A DNA stretch of 64,000 bases from contig NZ_JADEYH010000002.1 in NCBI RefSeq assembly GCF_017114865.1, forward strand, positions 248,001 to 312,000, in the 5' to 3' direction. A program made the position numbers and the translations under genes. The DNA is from Streptomyces verrucosisporus. GTDB taxonomy: Bacteria > Actinomycetota > Actinomycetes > Streptomycetales > Streptomycetaceae. A model generated the notes under the pieces. It worked only from the letters and a program-made list of their open reading frames with translations, was not told where the DNA came from and searched no databases. Of this stretch, positions 11,252 through 19,428 are shown piece after piece (positions within the stretch are counted from its first letter, which is position 1; each line of letters opens with the position of its first letter).

Positions 11252-11262
11252 GTTAGGCTAAC
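11252..11262. promoter_or_regulatory. Palindrome GTTAGGCTAAC in front of MarR gene
   Basis: An 11-base palindrome with a single central G ends four bases before the MarR start codon. Position and symmetry suit autorepression by the MarR protein. The same 11 bases form the core of the DtxR/IdeR iron box (TTAGGTTAGGCTAACCTAA), but the outer bases match poorly (2 of 8), so an iron box is the less likely reading. Confidence 0.5.
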
Positions 11263-11266
11263 GAAT

Positions 11267-11704
11267 ATGCCGGATCTGTCCCGGGGTGAGGACGCCGAAG
11301 CCGTCAGCGCCCTACGTTCCGCCACGATGCGCCTGGCGCGCCGCCTCAAGCACCAGCGCGTCGACGAGTCGCTGAGCCCGGCCGAGATGTCGGTCCTCGG
11401 CACCCTCGCGCGCTGCGGCTCCGCCACGCCCGGCGAGCTGGCGCGCAAGGAGCACGTGCAGCCGCCGTCGATGACCCGCATCGTGGCCATGCTGGAGGCC
11501 AAGGGGCTCGTCCGGCTGGAACCGCACAGGGAGGACCGCCGCCAGAAGGTGGTCACCCAGACCGAGCGGGCCGAGGCGATGCTCGCCGCGAGCCGCACCA
11601 AGCGCGACGCCTGGCTCGCCGAACTCGCCGGCCGGCTCGACGAGGACGAGTGGGCGCGGCTGCGCGCCGCGGCCCCCGTACTGGAGAAGCTCGCGCAACT
11701 GTAA
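11267..11704 (+). CDS. MarR family transcriptional regulator
   Basis: 145 residues. A winged helix-turn-helix spans about residues 40-110: SPAEMSVLGTLA, then ELARKEHVQPPSMTRIVAML (recognition helix), KGLVRL and the wing with EDRRQKVV. The long N- and C-terminal helices of the dimer interface are present. It is followed 32 bases later by an MFS exporter gene on the same strand, the usual arrangement of a drug-responsive repressor and its pump. It probably binds the palindrome at 11252-11262. Confidence 0.9.
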   Translation: MPDLSRGEDAEAVSALRSATMRLARRLKHQRVDESLSPAEMSVLGTLARCGSATPGELARKEHVQPPSMTRIVAMLEAKGLVRLEPHREDRRQKVVTQTERAEAMLAASRTKRDAWLAELAGRLDEDEWARLRAAAPVLEKLAQL

Positions 11705-11736
11705 GAAGGAGTAGCGCCACGAGGAGGCGAAACCGA

Positions 11737-13281
11737 TTGAGTCCGGGACCCGGAGCAGACTCCGCACCCGCACCCGCACCCGACGAGAACACCGAAACCC
11801 CCGAGGCGGCGAAGGCCGCCAAGCCCTCGACGTTCAGCTCGTTGCGAATCCGCAACTACCGGCTGTTCGCCGCGGGGCAGCTCGTCTCCAACACCGGCAC
11901 CTGGATGCAGCGCATCGCCCAGGACTGGCTGGTCCTCAGCCTCACCGGCTCCGCGACGGCCGTCGGCATCACCACGGCCCTGCAGTTCCTCCCCATGATG
12001 CTGCTGGGGCTCTACGGCGGCGTCATCGCCGACCGCTACCCCAAGCGCAGGCTGCTGCTGATCACCCAGACGGCGATGGGCCTGACCGGACTCGCCCTCG
12101 CCGCGCTGACCCTCAGCGGCCACGTCCACGTCTGGCACGTCTACGCCCTCGCCCTCGTCCTGGGACTGGCGACGGTCGTGGACAACCCCGCCCGCCAGAC
12201 CTTCGTCTCGGAGATGGTCGGCCCCGACCAGCTCGCCAACGCCGTCTCCCTCAACGGCGCCAACTTCCAGTCCGCCCGCCTGGTCGGCCCGGCCGTCGCC
12301 GGTGTGCTGATCACGGCCGTGGGCAGCGGCTGGGCGTTCCTGCTGAACGGGCTGTCCTTCATCGCGCCGATCACCGGCCTGCTGATGATGCGCACCGCCG
12401 AACTGCACGTCATCGAGCGCGTCCCGCGCGCCGGGGGCCAGCTCCGCGAGGGCCTGCGGTACGTCGCGAGCCGGCCGGAGCTGATCTGGCCGATCACGCT
12501 GGTCGGCTTCGTCGGCACCTTCGCCTACAACTTCCCCATCTGGCTCACCGCCTTCACCGACAAGGTCTTCGACGAGGGCGCGGGCACCTACGGCCTGCTC
12601 AACAGCCTGATGGCCGTCGGCTCGGTCGTCGGCGCGCTGCTGGCGGCCCGGCGCGGTGTGAGCCGGATGCGGGTGATGGTCGGTGCCGCGCTGCTCTTCG
12701 GCGTGCTGGAGATGACCGCCGCCCTCTCCCCGTCGTTCTGGGTCTTCGCCTTGCTGATGGCGCCCATCGGCGCGGTGGGCCTGACCTTCAACGTCACCGC
12801 CAACTCCACCGTCCAGCTCGCCTCCGACCCGGCGATGCGCGGCCGGGTGATGAGCCTGTACATGATGGTGTTCATGGGCGGCACCCCGCTCGGCGCTCCG
12901 CTGATGGGCTGGATCACCGACACCTACGGCGCCCGTATCGGCTTCCTGGCCGGCGGCCTGGTCTCGGCCGCGGCCGCCGTCGCCACCGCCCTGGTGCTGG
13001 CCAGGATCGGCGGGCTGCGGCCGCGGGTGGGTCTGCGCCGCGGCCGCCGGGGCCTGACGTTCGTCCCGGTGGCACGGGGTGTGCGGGCGGCCGGCGCGGC
13101 CGGAGCGGCGAGCGCGGAAGGGCCGGAGAGCATAGCGGGGGACGGCCCGGCCCCGCAGGACCGCACCCCGGTCTCCCCGCGCCGGACCGTCCCCGCCGCC
13201 GCCCCGGCCGCCGCCCCGCCCAGCGCCCCCGCCACCGGGCCGGGCGAGGAGCGGGACCACCGCAGGGACGTGCTCGCGTGA
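11737..13281 (+). CDS. MFS transporter (MFS_3/EntS-like exporter)
   Basis: 514 residues from TTG 11737, chosen for the GAGGAGG at 11721-11727. Twelve hydrophobic helices span residues 40-430. The loop motif GVIADRYPKRRLLLI after helix 2 is the MFS motif A, and VVDNPARQTFVSEMVG followed by NAVSLNGANFQSARLVGPA is typical of the enterobactin-exporter-like group (PF05977). The C-terminal 80 residues are a Pro/Ala-rich cytoplasmic tail. Export of a small molecule under control of the adjacent MarR protein is inferred; the substrate is unknown. Confidence 0.87.
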   Translation: MSPGPGADSAPAPAPDENTETPEAAKAAKPSTFSSLRIRNYRLFAAGQLVSNTGTWMQRIAQDWLVLSLTGSATAVGITTALQFLPMMLLGLYGGVIADRYPKRRLLLITQTAMGLTGLALAALTLSGHVHVWHVYALALVLGLATVVDNPARQTFVSEMVGPDQLANAVSLNGANFQSARLVGPAVAGVLITAVGSGWAFLLNGLSFIAPITGLLMMRTAELHVIERVPRAGGQLREGLRYVASRPELIWPITLVGFVGTFAYNFPIWLTAFTDKVFDEGAGTYGLLNSLMAVGSVVGALLAARRGVSRMRVMVGAALLFGVLEMTAALSPSFWVFALLMAPIGAVGLTFNVTANSTVQLASDPAMRGRVMSLYMMVFMGGTPLGAPLMGWITDTYGARIGFLAGGLVSAAAAVATALVLARIGGLRPRVGLRRGRRGLTFVPVARGVRAAGAAGAASAEGPESIAGDGPAPQDRTPVSPRRTVPAAAPAAAPPSAPATGPGEERDHRRDVLA

Positions 13282-13308
13282 GCGGCCCGCTCACGTGAGA
13301 CTCTCCCC

Positions 13309-13878
13309 ATGAGGCTTTTCACCGCCGTGCTGCCGCCGCCCCTCGCCGTCGCGGAACTCGGCGAGGAGGTGGAGCGGCTGCGGGGACTGCCCGGCGCGGA
13401 CCGGCTGCGCTGGGCCCTCCCCGAGGGCTGGCACTTCACACTCGCCTTCCTGGGCGAGGTGGACGACGACCTCCTGCCCGCGCTGTGCGAGCGCCTGGAG
13501 CGCGCCGCCCACCGCCACCACCCCTTCGAGGTGCGGCTGGCCGGGGGCGGCCGGTTCGGCGACCGGGTCCTGTGGGCCGGGGTGGACGAAGGCCGGGAAC
13601 CGCTGCGGCGGCTGGCCGGCTCCGTCACCGCGGGCGTCAACCGGGCCGGAGTGCCCACCGACGACCGCCCCTACAAGCCGCATCTGACCCTGGCCCGTGC
13701 CGGCCGCCGCGGGCCGGGCCCGGACCTGCGCCCCCTGGCGGCCGCCCTGGAGGGCTTCACGGGAAGCCCCTGGCGGGCGGAGGAGCTGACCCTCGTACGC
13801 AGCCGGCTGCCCCGCTCCGGGATCCCCGGGGAGCACCCCCGCTACGAGACGCTGGCAGCCTGGCCGCTGGGCCGCTGA
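13309..13878 (+). CDS. thpR: RNA 2',3'-cyclic phosphodiesterase
   Basis: 189 residues, close to the family length of 180-190. The two HxT/Sx catalytic motifs are HFTL (near residue 42) and HLTL (near residue 125, in PYKPHLTLARAG). The opening MRLFTAVLPPP and the internal RFGDRVLWAGV are characteristic of ThpR/LigT. The enzyme opens 2',3'-cyclic phosphates on RNA. It is a single gene between the MFS exporter and a small membrane protein. Confidence 0.92.
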   Translation: MRLFTAVLPPPLAVAELGEEVERLRGLPGADRLRWALPEGWHFTLAFLGEVDDDLLPALCERLERAAHRHHPFEVRLAGGGRFGDRVLWAGVDEGREPLRRLAGSVTAGVNRAGVPTDDRPYKPHLTLARAGRRGPGPDLRPLAAALEGFTGSPWRAEELTLVRSRLPRSGIPGEHPRYETLAAWPLGR

Positions 13879-13955
13879 CGAGCCGCTGGGGCCCGCCGAC
13901 AACCCCCTCGGCAGCCCCCCGACGGGCCGCCGGCCGGGCGGGCTACCGTTGGGGC

Positions 13956-14042
13956 GTGGACCCGAAGACCCGTACCCGCATCGTCAGCGGGGCCCTGGTG
14001 CTCATGCTCGCCGTGGTGATGCTGGCGGCCCTCATCGGCTGA
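13956..14042 (+). CDS. Very small single-pass membrane protein (28 residues)
   Basis: GTG 13956 to TGA 14042 encodes a basic start (DPKTRTR) followed by a hydrophobic helix of about 19 residues (VSGALVLMLAVVMLAALIG) ending at the C-terminus. The same layout is familiar from short annotated proteins in other Streptomyces genomes. There is no strong ribosome site (GGGGC). Function unknown. Confidence 0.5.
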   Translation: MDPKTRTRIVSGALVLMLAVVMLAALIG

Positions 14043-14423
14043 GAGAGCCATCGGGACCGTCCCCCCGGGCTCCCTTCTCGTCCCTTCTCGCCCCTCCCGT
14101 CCGGTGTCCCACCGGGGCGCCCCCGTGCCGCTTCCGCCCTCCGCCGCGACCCCGAGCAGGGCGGACCTGCTGGGGGCGGAAAACAAGGACCCTGTAATTA
14201 AGTATATTTAAAATACTTTTATTAGAGGGTAATCGGTCATTTTTCACGGTGCCGGAACGGCCGCATTCGCGGTTTCGGTCAAGGGGAAACATTTTTTCCG
14301 GTGATTCCTCGATGTCCTGTTCTTTTCCCGCTCGGAAGGAGGGAGGTTCGGCCCTTCGGGATCCGGGGATTTCGAATCTCGGGTGCTTCGCTTCGAGGCG
14401 CTCACCGCATCTAGGAGGTTTTC
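14043..14423. promoter_or_regulatory. Lectin gene upstream region with an AT-rich block and symmetrical element
   Basis: The first 150 bases are C-rich without a gene. At 14191-14236 the sequence becomes almost pure A/T, extreme for this genome. It holds an inverted repeat AAGTAT-N7-ATACTT (arms 14200-14205 and 14213-14218). It lies about 200 bases before the lectin start, leaving a long leader that ends in the strong ribosome site AGGAGG at 14413-14418. It is probably a promoter or regulator site for the lectin gene. Confidence 0.5.
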
Positions 14424-14909
14424 GTGAGCAAGAGCTTCAGCCGTCTGGCCCTCGCCGTCACATCGGCCGTGCTGATGGTCGGCGGAGCCACCGCCGGCGC
14501 CGTCGCGGCCCCCGCTCCCGCCGCGCAGCAGCAGGCGCGGACGGTTCAGGTGCCGGGTGAGTTCGGAGTGACGGCCGACGCGCACTTCGACAAGGGGACG
14601 AAGATCTGCAGGAACCAGGCACTGACCTCGGGTAACGGGAGGGCCGTGCTGAGGGTGCAGGAGGACGGCAACTTCGTCCTCTACAAGGACGGCCGTCCGG
14701 TGTGGCAGGCGCCGAACGCCTGGCCCAACGGAAACTGTGCCGTCTTCCAGGAGGACGGCAACTTCGTCCTCTACAACGCAGGCGGCAGCCCGCTGTGGCA
14801 CTCCAGCACCTGGAACCGGGGCGAGACCCTCGCGGTCCAGGACGACGGCAACGTCGTCATCTACAACCGCAACGGCGCGCCGGTGTGGGCGACGAACACC
14901 GGAGACTGA
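14424..14909 (+). CDS. Secreted bulb-type mannose-binding lectin
   Basis: 161 residues from GTG 14424. A Sec signal peptide occupies about 1-29 (cleavage near AVAAPAPA). The mature part is one beta-prism II (B_lectin) domain with three sugar-site motifs QxDxNxVxY: QEDGNFVLY at 79-87, QEDGNFVLY at 109-117 and QDDGNVVIY at 139-147, exactly 30 residues apart. Cys62 and Cys105 could form a disulfide. All three motifs keep the Gln, Asp, Asn and Tyr ligands, so mannose binding is likely. Related single- and double-domain proteins include plant lectins and LlpA-type bacteriocins. Confidence 0.88.
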   Translation: MSKSFSRLALAVTSAVLMVGGATAGAVAAPAPAAQQQARTVQVPGEFGVTADAHFDKGTKICRNQALTSGNGRAVLRVQEDGNFVLYKDGRPVWQAPNAWPNGNCAVFQEDGNFVLYNAGGSPLWHSSTWNRGETLAVQDDGNVVIYNRNGAPVWATNTGD

Positions 14910-14920
14910 GCCATCTGGAC

Positions 14921-14964
14921 CGCCCGCCTCACCGCCGGGCTCCGGCCCGGTGGTGAGGCGGGCG
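14921..14964. terminator. Lectin gene terminator
   Basis: A 20-base inverted repeat (14921-14940 with 14945-14964) with one G-T pair and a 4-base loop begins 12 bases after the lectin stop codon. Confidence 0.8.
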
Positions 14965-15080
14965 CGCGGGGCTGCGTGGAGCTTCCGGGGGCACAGGAGC
15001 GGAGGCCCGGCGCGGGCGCAAAGCGGCTCGTGCCGCTTTGCGCTTGCCTGGAGCGGCCTCGAAGCAGTTGGCTTGTGGTC

Positions 15081-16067
15081 ATGAAGTACACGCAGCTCGG
15101 ACGCACCGGTCTCAAGGTCAGCCGCCTCGTCCTCGGCACGATGAACTTCGGTCCGCAGACCGAGGAGGCCGACAGCCACGCCATCATGGACGCCGCTCTC
15201 GACGCGGGTCTGAACTTTGTGGACACGGCCAATGTCTACGGGTGGGGCGAGAACAAGGGCCGCACCGAGGAGATCATCGGCAACTGGTTCGCCAAGGGCG
15301 GCGACCGCCGCGACAAGGTGGTCCTCGCCACCAAGGTCTACGGCAACATGGCAGCCACGGACGGCGACGTCTGGCCCAACCACGACAAGCTGTCCGCGGT
15401 GAACATCCGCCGCGCCGTCGACGCCAGCCTGAAGCGGCTGCGCACCGACCACATCGACCTGTACCAGTTCCACCACGTCGACCGGAACACGCCGTGGGAG
15501 GAGATCTGGCAGGCGATGGACGTCCTGGTCCAGCAGGGCAAGATTCTGTACGTCGGGTCGTCCAATTTCGCGGGCTGGCACATCGCGCGGGCCAACGAGA
15601 CCGCCGCCCGCACCGGCCGCCTCGGCCTGGTCAGCGAGCAGTGCAAGTACAGCCTCGTCGAGCGCCGCGCCGAGATGGAGGTCATCCCGGCGGCGCGCGG
15701 CTACGGCCTCGGCGTCATCCCATGGTCCCCGCTGGGCGGGGGGCTGCTGGGCGGAGTGCTCCGCAAGGAGCGGGAGAACCCCGAGCGCCGCTCGTCGCAG
15801 GCGCTGGCGAACAACCCCGGACTGCGCGACCGGGTCCAAGCGTACGAGGACCTGTTGGACAAGCATGGTCTGGAGCCCGGCGAGGTGGCCCTGGCCTGGC
15901 ATCTGGCCCAGCCCGGCGTCACCGGCCCGATCATCGGCCCGCGCACGCGCGAGCAGCTCGACTCGGCGCTGCGCGCGGTGGAGCTGGATCTGAGCGAGGA
16001 GCTGCTGGCGTCGCTGGACGAGATCTTCCCCGGCCCCGGTCCGTCCCCCGAAGCCTTCGCATGGTGA
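15081..16067 (+). CDS. Aldo/keto reductase
   Basis: 328 residues from ATG 15081; GTG 15075 is equally possible. It is a TIM-barrel AKR: MKYTQLGRTGLKVSRLVLGT opening, FVDTANVYG with the catalytic Asp and Tyr, LATKVYG with the catalytic Lys, and YQFHHVD with the catalytic His. The NADPH-binding end has IGPRTREQLDSALRAVEL. The length and the SEQCKYSLVER segment place it with YajO/YdjG-like AKRs that reduce diverse carbonyls. It has its own terminator region downstream. Confidence 0.9.
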   Translation: MKYTQLGRTGLKVSRLVLGTMNFGPQTEEADSHAIMDAALDAGLNFVDTANVYGWGENKGRTEEIIGNWFAKGGDRRDKVVLATKVYGNMAATDGDVWPNHDKLSAVNIRRAVDASLKRLRTDHIDLYQFHHVDRNTPWEEIWQAMDVLVQQGKILYVGSSNFAGWHIARANETAARTGRLGLVSEQCKYSLVERRAEMEVIPAARGYGLGVIPWSPLGGGLLGGVLRKERENPERRSSQALANNPGLRDRVQAYEDLLDKHGLEPGEVALAWHLAQPGVTGPIIGPRTREQLDSALRAVELDLSEELLASLDEIFPGPGPSPEAFAW

Positions 16068-16435
16068 GGTGACGGGTCTGCGCGAGGGGCCGTCGCCTCC
16101 CACTCGCCTTCGAAGCGAGGCGGAGGCGGCGGCCTCGTCGTTTCTGCTCGGGGCTCACAGGAGCGGTAAGCGACAGTGACGCATTGCTGTGCGATCTCAC
16201 TGTGCGACCTGACGCCAGAATGCCGGTCGGCAGCGGGAGGGGCGAAGAAGGCGACGCCCGCGTCAAGCGCGGTGCGGGCGGAGGTCGGCTCCTGACGGTC
16301 CGCACCCGCGTGGCGGGGCCGGGCCGTCAGGGCGCGTCGGCGGCGACGAGTTCGGTGGCGGTGACGCCGGGCCGCGGACGGGCGGGCGGCACCGGGACGG
16401 TGCCGCCCGCCTCAGCGGTACGGACGGCACGGCCG
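16068..16435. terminator. Convergent intergenic region with two hairpins
   Basis: This 368-base gap separates the AKR gene from the left-pointing APC gene. Near 16088-16134 lies a long, slightly imperfect hairpin serving the AKR. At 16381-16411 is a perfect 14-bp stem with a 3-base loop (arms 16381-16394 and 16398-16411), likely terminating the APC operon. No gene was seen in between. Confidence 0.75.
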
Positions 16436-17776
16436 TCAGCTTCCCGGCGCGGCCCCCGGCCGCTTCCCGCCCCGCCGCGACAGGATGCGGCCGAGCAGCA
16501 GCAGCGCCAGCGCGTATCCGAGCTGGAGCGGGCCGAAGGTCAGTGCCAGCAGCCCCAGCAGCACGGCGATGGCGATTCCGAACGCCCTGGGGGCGCCGGC
16601 CTTGAGCCGCGCGTAGACGACCGCGGAGAACAGGTAGAGCAGAAAGAAGTTCTGCCCCGCCACGGTCAGCAGATCCGACAGCGACAGCAGGTCGGACGCC
16701 GTCGCCAGCGCCATCAGGCTGAAGACCGCGACGCACACAGCCACCGCGTTGCGCGGGGGTGTGCCGGCCGACCGGCTCAGCCTGGCCAGGGGGCGCGGCA
16801 GCAGCCCCTCGCGGGCGCTGGACATCACCAGCCGGGAGGCCGCCCACACCGCGCCCACCAGATTGGCGGCGATGATCACCACGCCCAGCACCGACACCAC
16901 CCAGGCGAGGCCCGGAGCGGCGGCCGACACCACGGCGTGGATCGGCGAGGAGGCGGCCTTCGGGTCGTCCTCCGCCAGCCGCGTCTGGACCGCCCAGGCC
17001 AGCAGGACGTAGAGGGTCGTGACGACGAGGAAGCTGATGACCACCACCCGGGGGAAGTCCCTGCGCGGGTTGGCGTACTCCTCGGTGGTGAAGGAGAGCA
17101 TCTCCCAGCCGGTGAAGGCGAAGAACACCGCTCCCAGCGCCGCCACGCCCAGCGCGAGCTCCTCCGGCCGGGCCGGCGGCAGGTGCTGCACGGGGTCGCC
17201 GCCGGACAAGCCGAGCACCGCCGCCGCGAGCAGTCCGGCCGTCATGAGCAGCGCCAGGACGATCTGGATGCGCGAGGACACCGATCCGCCGATCGCCACC
17301 GACAGGCCGGCCAGTGCCAGCAGCCCGATCGCCGCCGCCCAGGCCGGGACTCCGTGCAGACCGGGGATCTGCTGGAAGTAGAAGCCGCCGGTCAGGGCGA
17401 TGGCCGGGATGCCCAGGCCGAAGGTGCCCAGGAGCATGACCTCCACGCCGGCCGCCCAGGAGCGGCCGAACCCGGCCTGGACGAAGCCCGCGACGCCCCC
17501 GGCGCCGGGCAGGTCGGCGCCCAGCCGGGCGAAGACGATCAGCAGCGGGACGGTGACGGCGGCGGCCACGAGCCAGGCGTAGAGGGCGGCCTGGCCGGTC
17601 TGGTGGTAGGCGATGCCGGGTGAGACGAGGGCGCCGCTGCCCACCACGATGGTGATGGCCAGCGCCACGGCCCCGGGCAGGCGCAGATGGCCCGCCATCC
17701 GGGTGGGAGGCGGGGCGGCCGCGCCCCCGGCGCCGGCCGCCCCGCCCGCGGCCTTCGTGCCGTGCGGACCGGTCAC
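16436..17776 (-). CDS. APC-superfamily permease
   Basis: 446 residues from GTG 17776, which overlaps the cupin gene's stop codon (GTGA). Twelve hydrophobic helices follow a Gly/Ala-rich tail. The first helix pair has AITIVVGSGALVSPGIAYHQ, the unwound Gly-rich substrate loop typical of APC amino-acid/polyamine carriers, and FFAFTGWEMLSFTTEEYANP is the conserved TM6 region. Since it is the last gene of a coupled operon with a YqcI/YcgG enzyme and a cupin, it probably imports the substrate or exports the product. The substrate is not predictable. Confidence 0.88.
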   Translation of the reverse strand: MTGPHGTKAAGGAAGAGGAAAPPPTRMAGHLRLPGAVALAITIVVGSGALVSPGIAYHQTGQAALYAWLVAAAVTVPLLIVFARLGADLPGAGGVAGFVQAGFGRSWAAGVEVMLLGTFGLGIPAIALTGGFYFQQIPGLHGVPAWAAAIGLLALAGLSVAIGGSVSSRIQIVLALLMTAGLLAAAVLGLSGGDPVQHLPPARPEELALGVAALGAVFFAFTGWEMLSFTTEEYANPRRDFPRVVVISFLVVTTLYVLLAWAVQTRLAEDDPKAASSPIHAVVSAAAPGLAWVVSVLGVVIIAANLVGAVWAASRLVMSSAREGLLPRPLARLSRSAGTPPRNAVAVCVAVFSLMALATASDLLSLSDLLTVAGQNFFLLYLFSAVVYARLKAGAPRAFGIAIAVLLGLLALTFGPLQLGYALALLLLGRILSRRGGKRPGAAPGS

Positions 17777-18159
17777 GCCGCGGATTCCCGTGCGACCGGG
17801 GCGGGGTGCGGGTGCTCGCCGTCGGCCAGGAACGTGGTCTCGGCCGTACGGCCGTCACGCGGGCGGATCATGTAGACCGCGCCCTGCGGGCCGGCCAGCG
17901 AGCCGTGCACGGTACCGGCGGGCAGCGTGATCCAGGTGCCCGCCGGGCAGTCGCGCTCCTGGTAGGAGCCCGCCGCGTCCCAGAAGAGCAGGGCACTGCC
18001 CCGCAGTATGAACAGCTCCTCGTCCAGACTGTGGCGGTGCCAGTTGTGGACTTTGCCCGGCTGGTCGTTCTGCAGCTCGAAGCTGCCCTGATGCGGAAGG
18101 AGTTCGGTGAGGTCGGCCGGGACGGCGGGGGCCGTGCGGCTGTCGAATCGGGGGCTCAT
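17773..18159 (-). CDS. Cupin domain protein
   Basis: 128 residues from ATG 18159. Metal-binding cupin motif 1 is HRHSLDEE (His41, His43 and Glu47 or Glu48), and motif 2 includes LPAGTVHGSL (His85). One cupin barrel covers most of the protein. It overlaps both neighbours by four bases (ATGA upstream, GTGA downstream), so the three proteins are made together. A metal-dependent oxidation, isomerisation or sugar/amino-acid-binding role is possible; the short single-domain form also fits a small-molecule sensor. Confidence 0.82.
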   Translation of the reverse strand: MSPRFDSRTAPAVPADLTELLPHQGSFELQNDQPGKVHNWHRHSLDEELFILRGSALLFWDAAGSYQERDCPAGTWITLPAGTVHGSLAGPQGAVYMIRPRDGRTAETTFLADGEHPHPAPVARESAA

Positions 18160-19013
18160 ACGGCGGTCTCCCGGGTGTTGTCGGCGGAGTTGCGGGCTGA
18201 GTCGTCGGCGTCGTCGGCGTCGTGGGCGTGCTGTGCTCCGTGCCTGACGCGCAGGGGGCAGCGCGTCCCCCGGTCGTGGGGCGTGTTGTCGTCGTCCAGG
18301 AAGTACTGGGCCCACTCCAGGTTGCCCGGCTTGCCGTAACTGCCCAGGAGCGGACTGGCGGGGACGTCGTCGTAGGCGGCCAGGCGGCCGCGGATGATGG
18401 TACGGGCGTTGCGTCCCTGCCTGGAGTCCTCGGAGATGTCGTCGAAGACGAAGCGGGGCTGGAAGGTGATCGCGAGGTCCTCGAAGTACCGGCTGTTGCG
18501 TCTGCGGTGGGCCGGGGTGTTCGCGACGACGAACATCGGCATTCCGGCGAAGCCGAACTCCCACTCGGGGTCCTCGGTGTCCGGCGGGATGTCCGCCGGC
18601 CAGGGCGCGGTGTCCAGGTCGTGCACCGCCTGGAGCAGCTCCCACACCAGGGTGCGGAAGCCGTCCACGTCGCGGGCGCGGTCCTCGTCGGTGGTCTCGA
18701 AGAACGCCACCAGGGAGGTCCTGCGGCCCAGTTCGGGCGCGAGGGCGACGAAGTCGCCGAGTGCCGCCGCGAGCCGCCGGGCGAGGCCGTCCCCCCGTTC
18801 CAGGAAGGAGAAGCGCAGGGTGGCCCTGCGCAGCGCGTCCACACCGAAGACGCACGGGAAGAGGGCGCTCTCGTCGAGCATGCGCTTGCGGAACCGCTCG
18901 ACCGCGTCCGCCTCCCACGCCTTCTCACGGGGCTGCCGCGGATCGCACACCAGGGGTGTGGTCAGCGGAGGCGCGGATTGCTCGGAAAAGGATATTGGAG
19001 CGGAATCGGTCAT
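18156..19013 (-). CDS. YqcI/YcgG family protein (GntA-type haem N-hydroxylase family)
   Basis: 285 residues from ATG 19013, preceded by AGGGGGT. Marks of the family (PF08892): FPCVFGVDALRR (residues 52-63), LVAFFETTDEDRARD, WEFGFAGMPMFVVANTPAHR (151-170) and FEDLAITFQPRFVFDDI. Known members include GntA, a haem-dependent enzyme that N-hydroxylates pre-guanitoxin. That supports, but does not prove, N-oxygenation of a guanidine or amine here. The C-terminal 28 residues are a low-complexity His/Asp/Ala tail encoded by triplet-like repeats (about 18195-18232). It is first gene of a three-gene coupled operon. Confidence 0.78.
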   Translation of the reverse strand: MTDSAPISFSEQSAPPLTTPLVCDPRQPREKAWEADAVERFRKRMLDESALFPCVFGVDALRRATLRFSFLERGDGLARRLAAALGDFVALAPELGRRTSLVAFFETTDEDRARDVDGFRTLVWELLQAVHDLDTAPWPADIPPDTEDPEWEFGFAGMPMFVVANTPAHRRRNSRYFEDLAITFQPRFVFDDISEDSRQGRNARTIIRGRLAAYDDVPASPLLGSYGKPGNLEWAQYFLDDDNTPHDRGTRCPLRVRHGAQHAHDADDADDSARNSADNTRETAV

Positions 19014-19428
19014 CTGAATACCCCCTGTTGCGCGTTGACAGGACGGTGCCGCCGGAATCCCGGTGGGGATTCTCCGCCGAAGTGTCGGTGGCGCCGAGAT
19101 GGTTTCAGTACGGCCATCGGAGGGGGGACTGTTTATTGAGCCAAACATCGTCTTTTTCCAGCCACCCGGGCGGGTGTGCGCGGCCGGGTGAGAGCGCGTC
19201 CAAGGAGCTGGACACCGTCGTCACAGGCCCGTGTTCACGGAGGGGTGCCCGGACCCGGCACCTTTTCGGCCGCCGTGAAGTCAGGCATTCCGGAGCTCCG
19301 GTGTATTTCCGTCATCATTCCGGAGTCGCGATTTCCCGCCTTTCGCCGCCCGTTGTGGCGGCCCTCCGGGAAGCTCCGGAAAATCCTTCACCGCCGACAG
19401 GGAGTTCCGGGGCGAATAGGAGTGGAAT
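19014..19428. promoter_or_regulatory. Promoter region of the YqcI-cupin-permease operon
   Basis: No gene was found in these 415 bases. A short GCCGCC/GGCGGC hairpin at 19345-19362 may end the SGNH transcript. The sequence CATTCCGGAG occurs twice in the downstream half, roughly 30 bases apart. The AT-richer stretch near 19125-19160 (TGTTTATTGAG, TCTTTTTCC) is the best place for the leftward operon promoter. No clear operator was seen. Confidence 0.45.

Noticed and set aside
11252..11262. A genuine iron box
   Set aside because: Only the 11-base core fits; the outer bases match in 2 of 8 places, and MarR genes normally have such autoregulatory palindromes.
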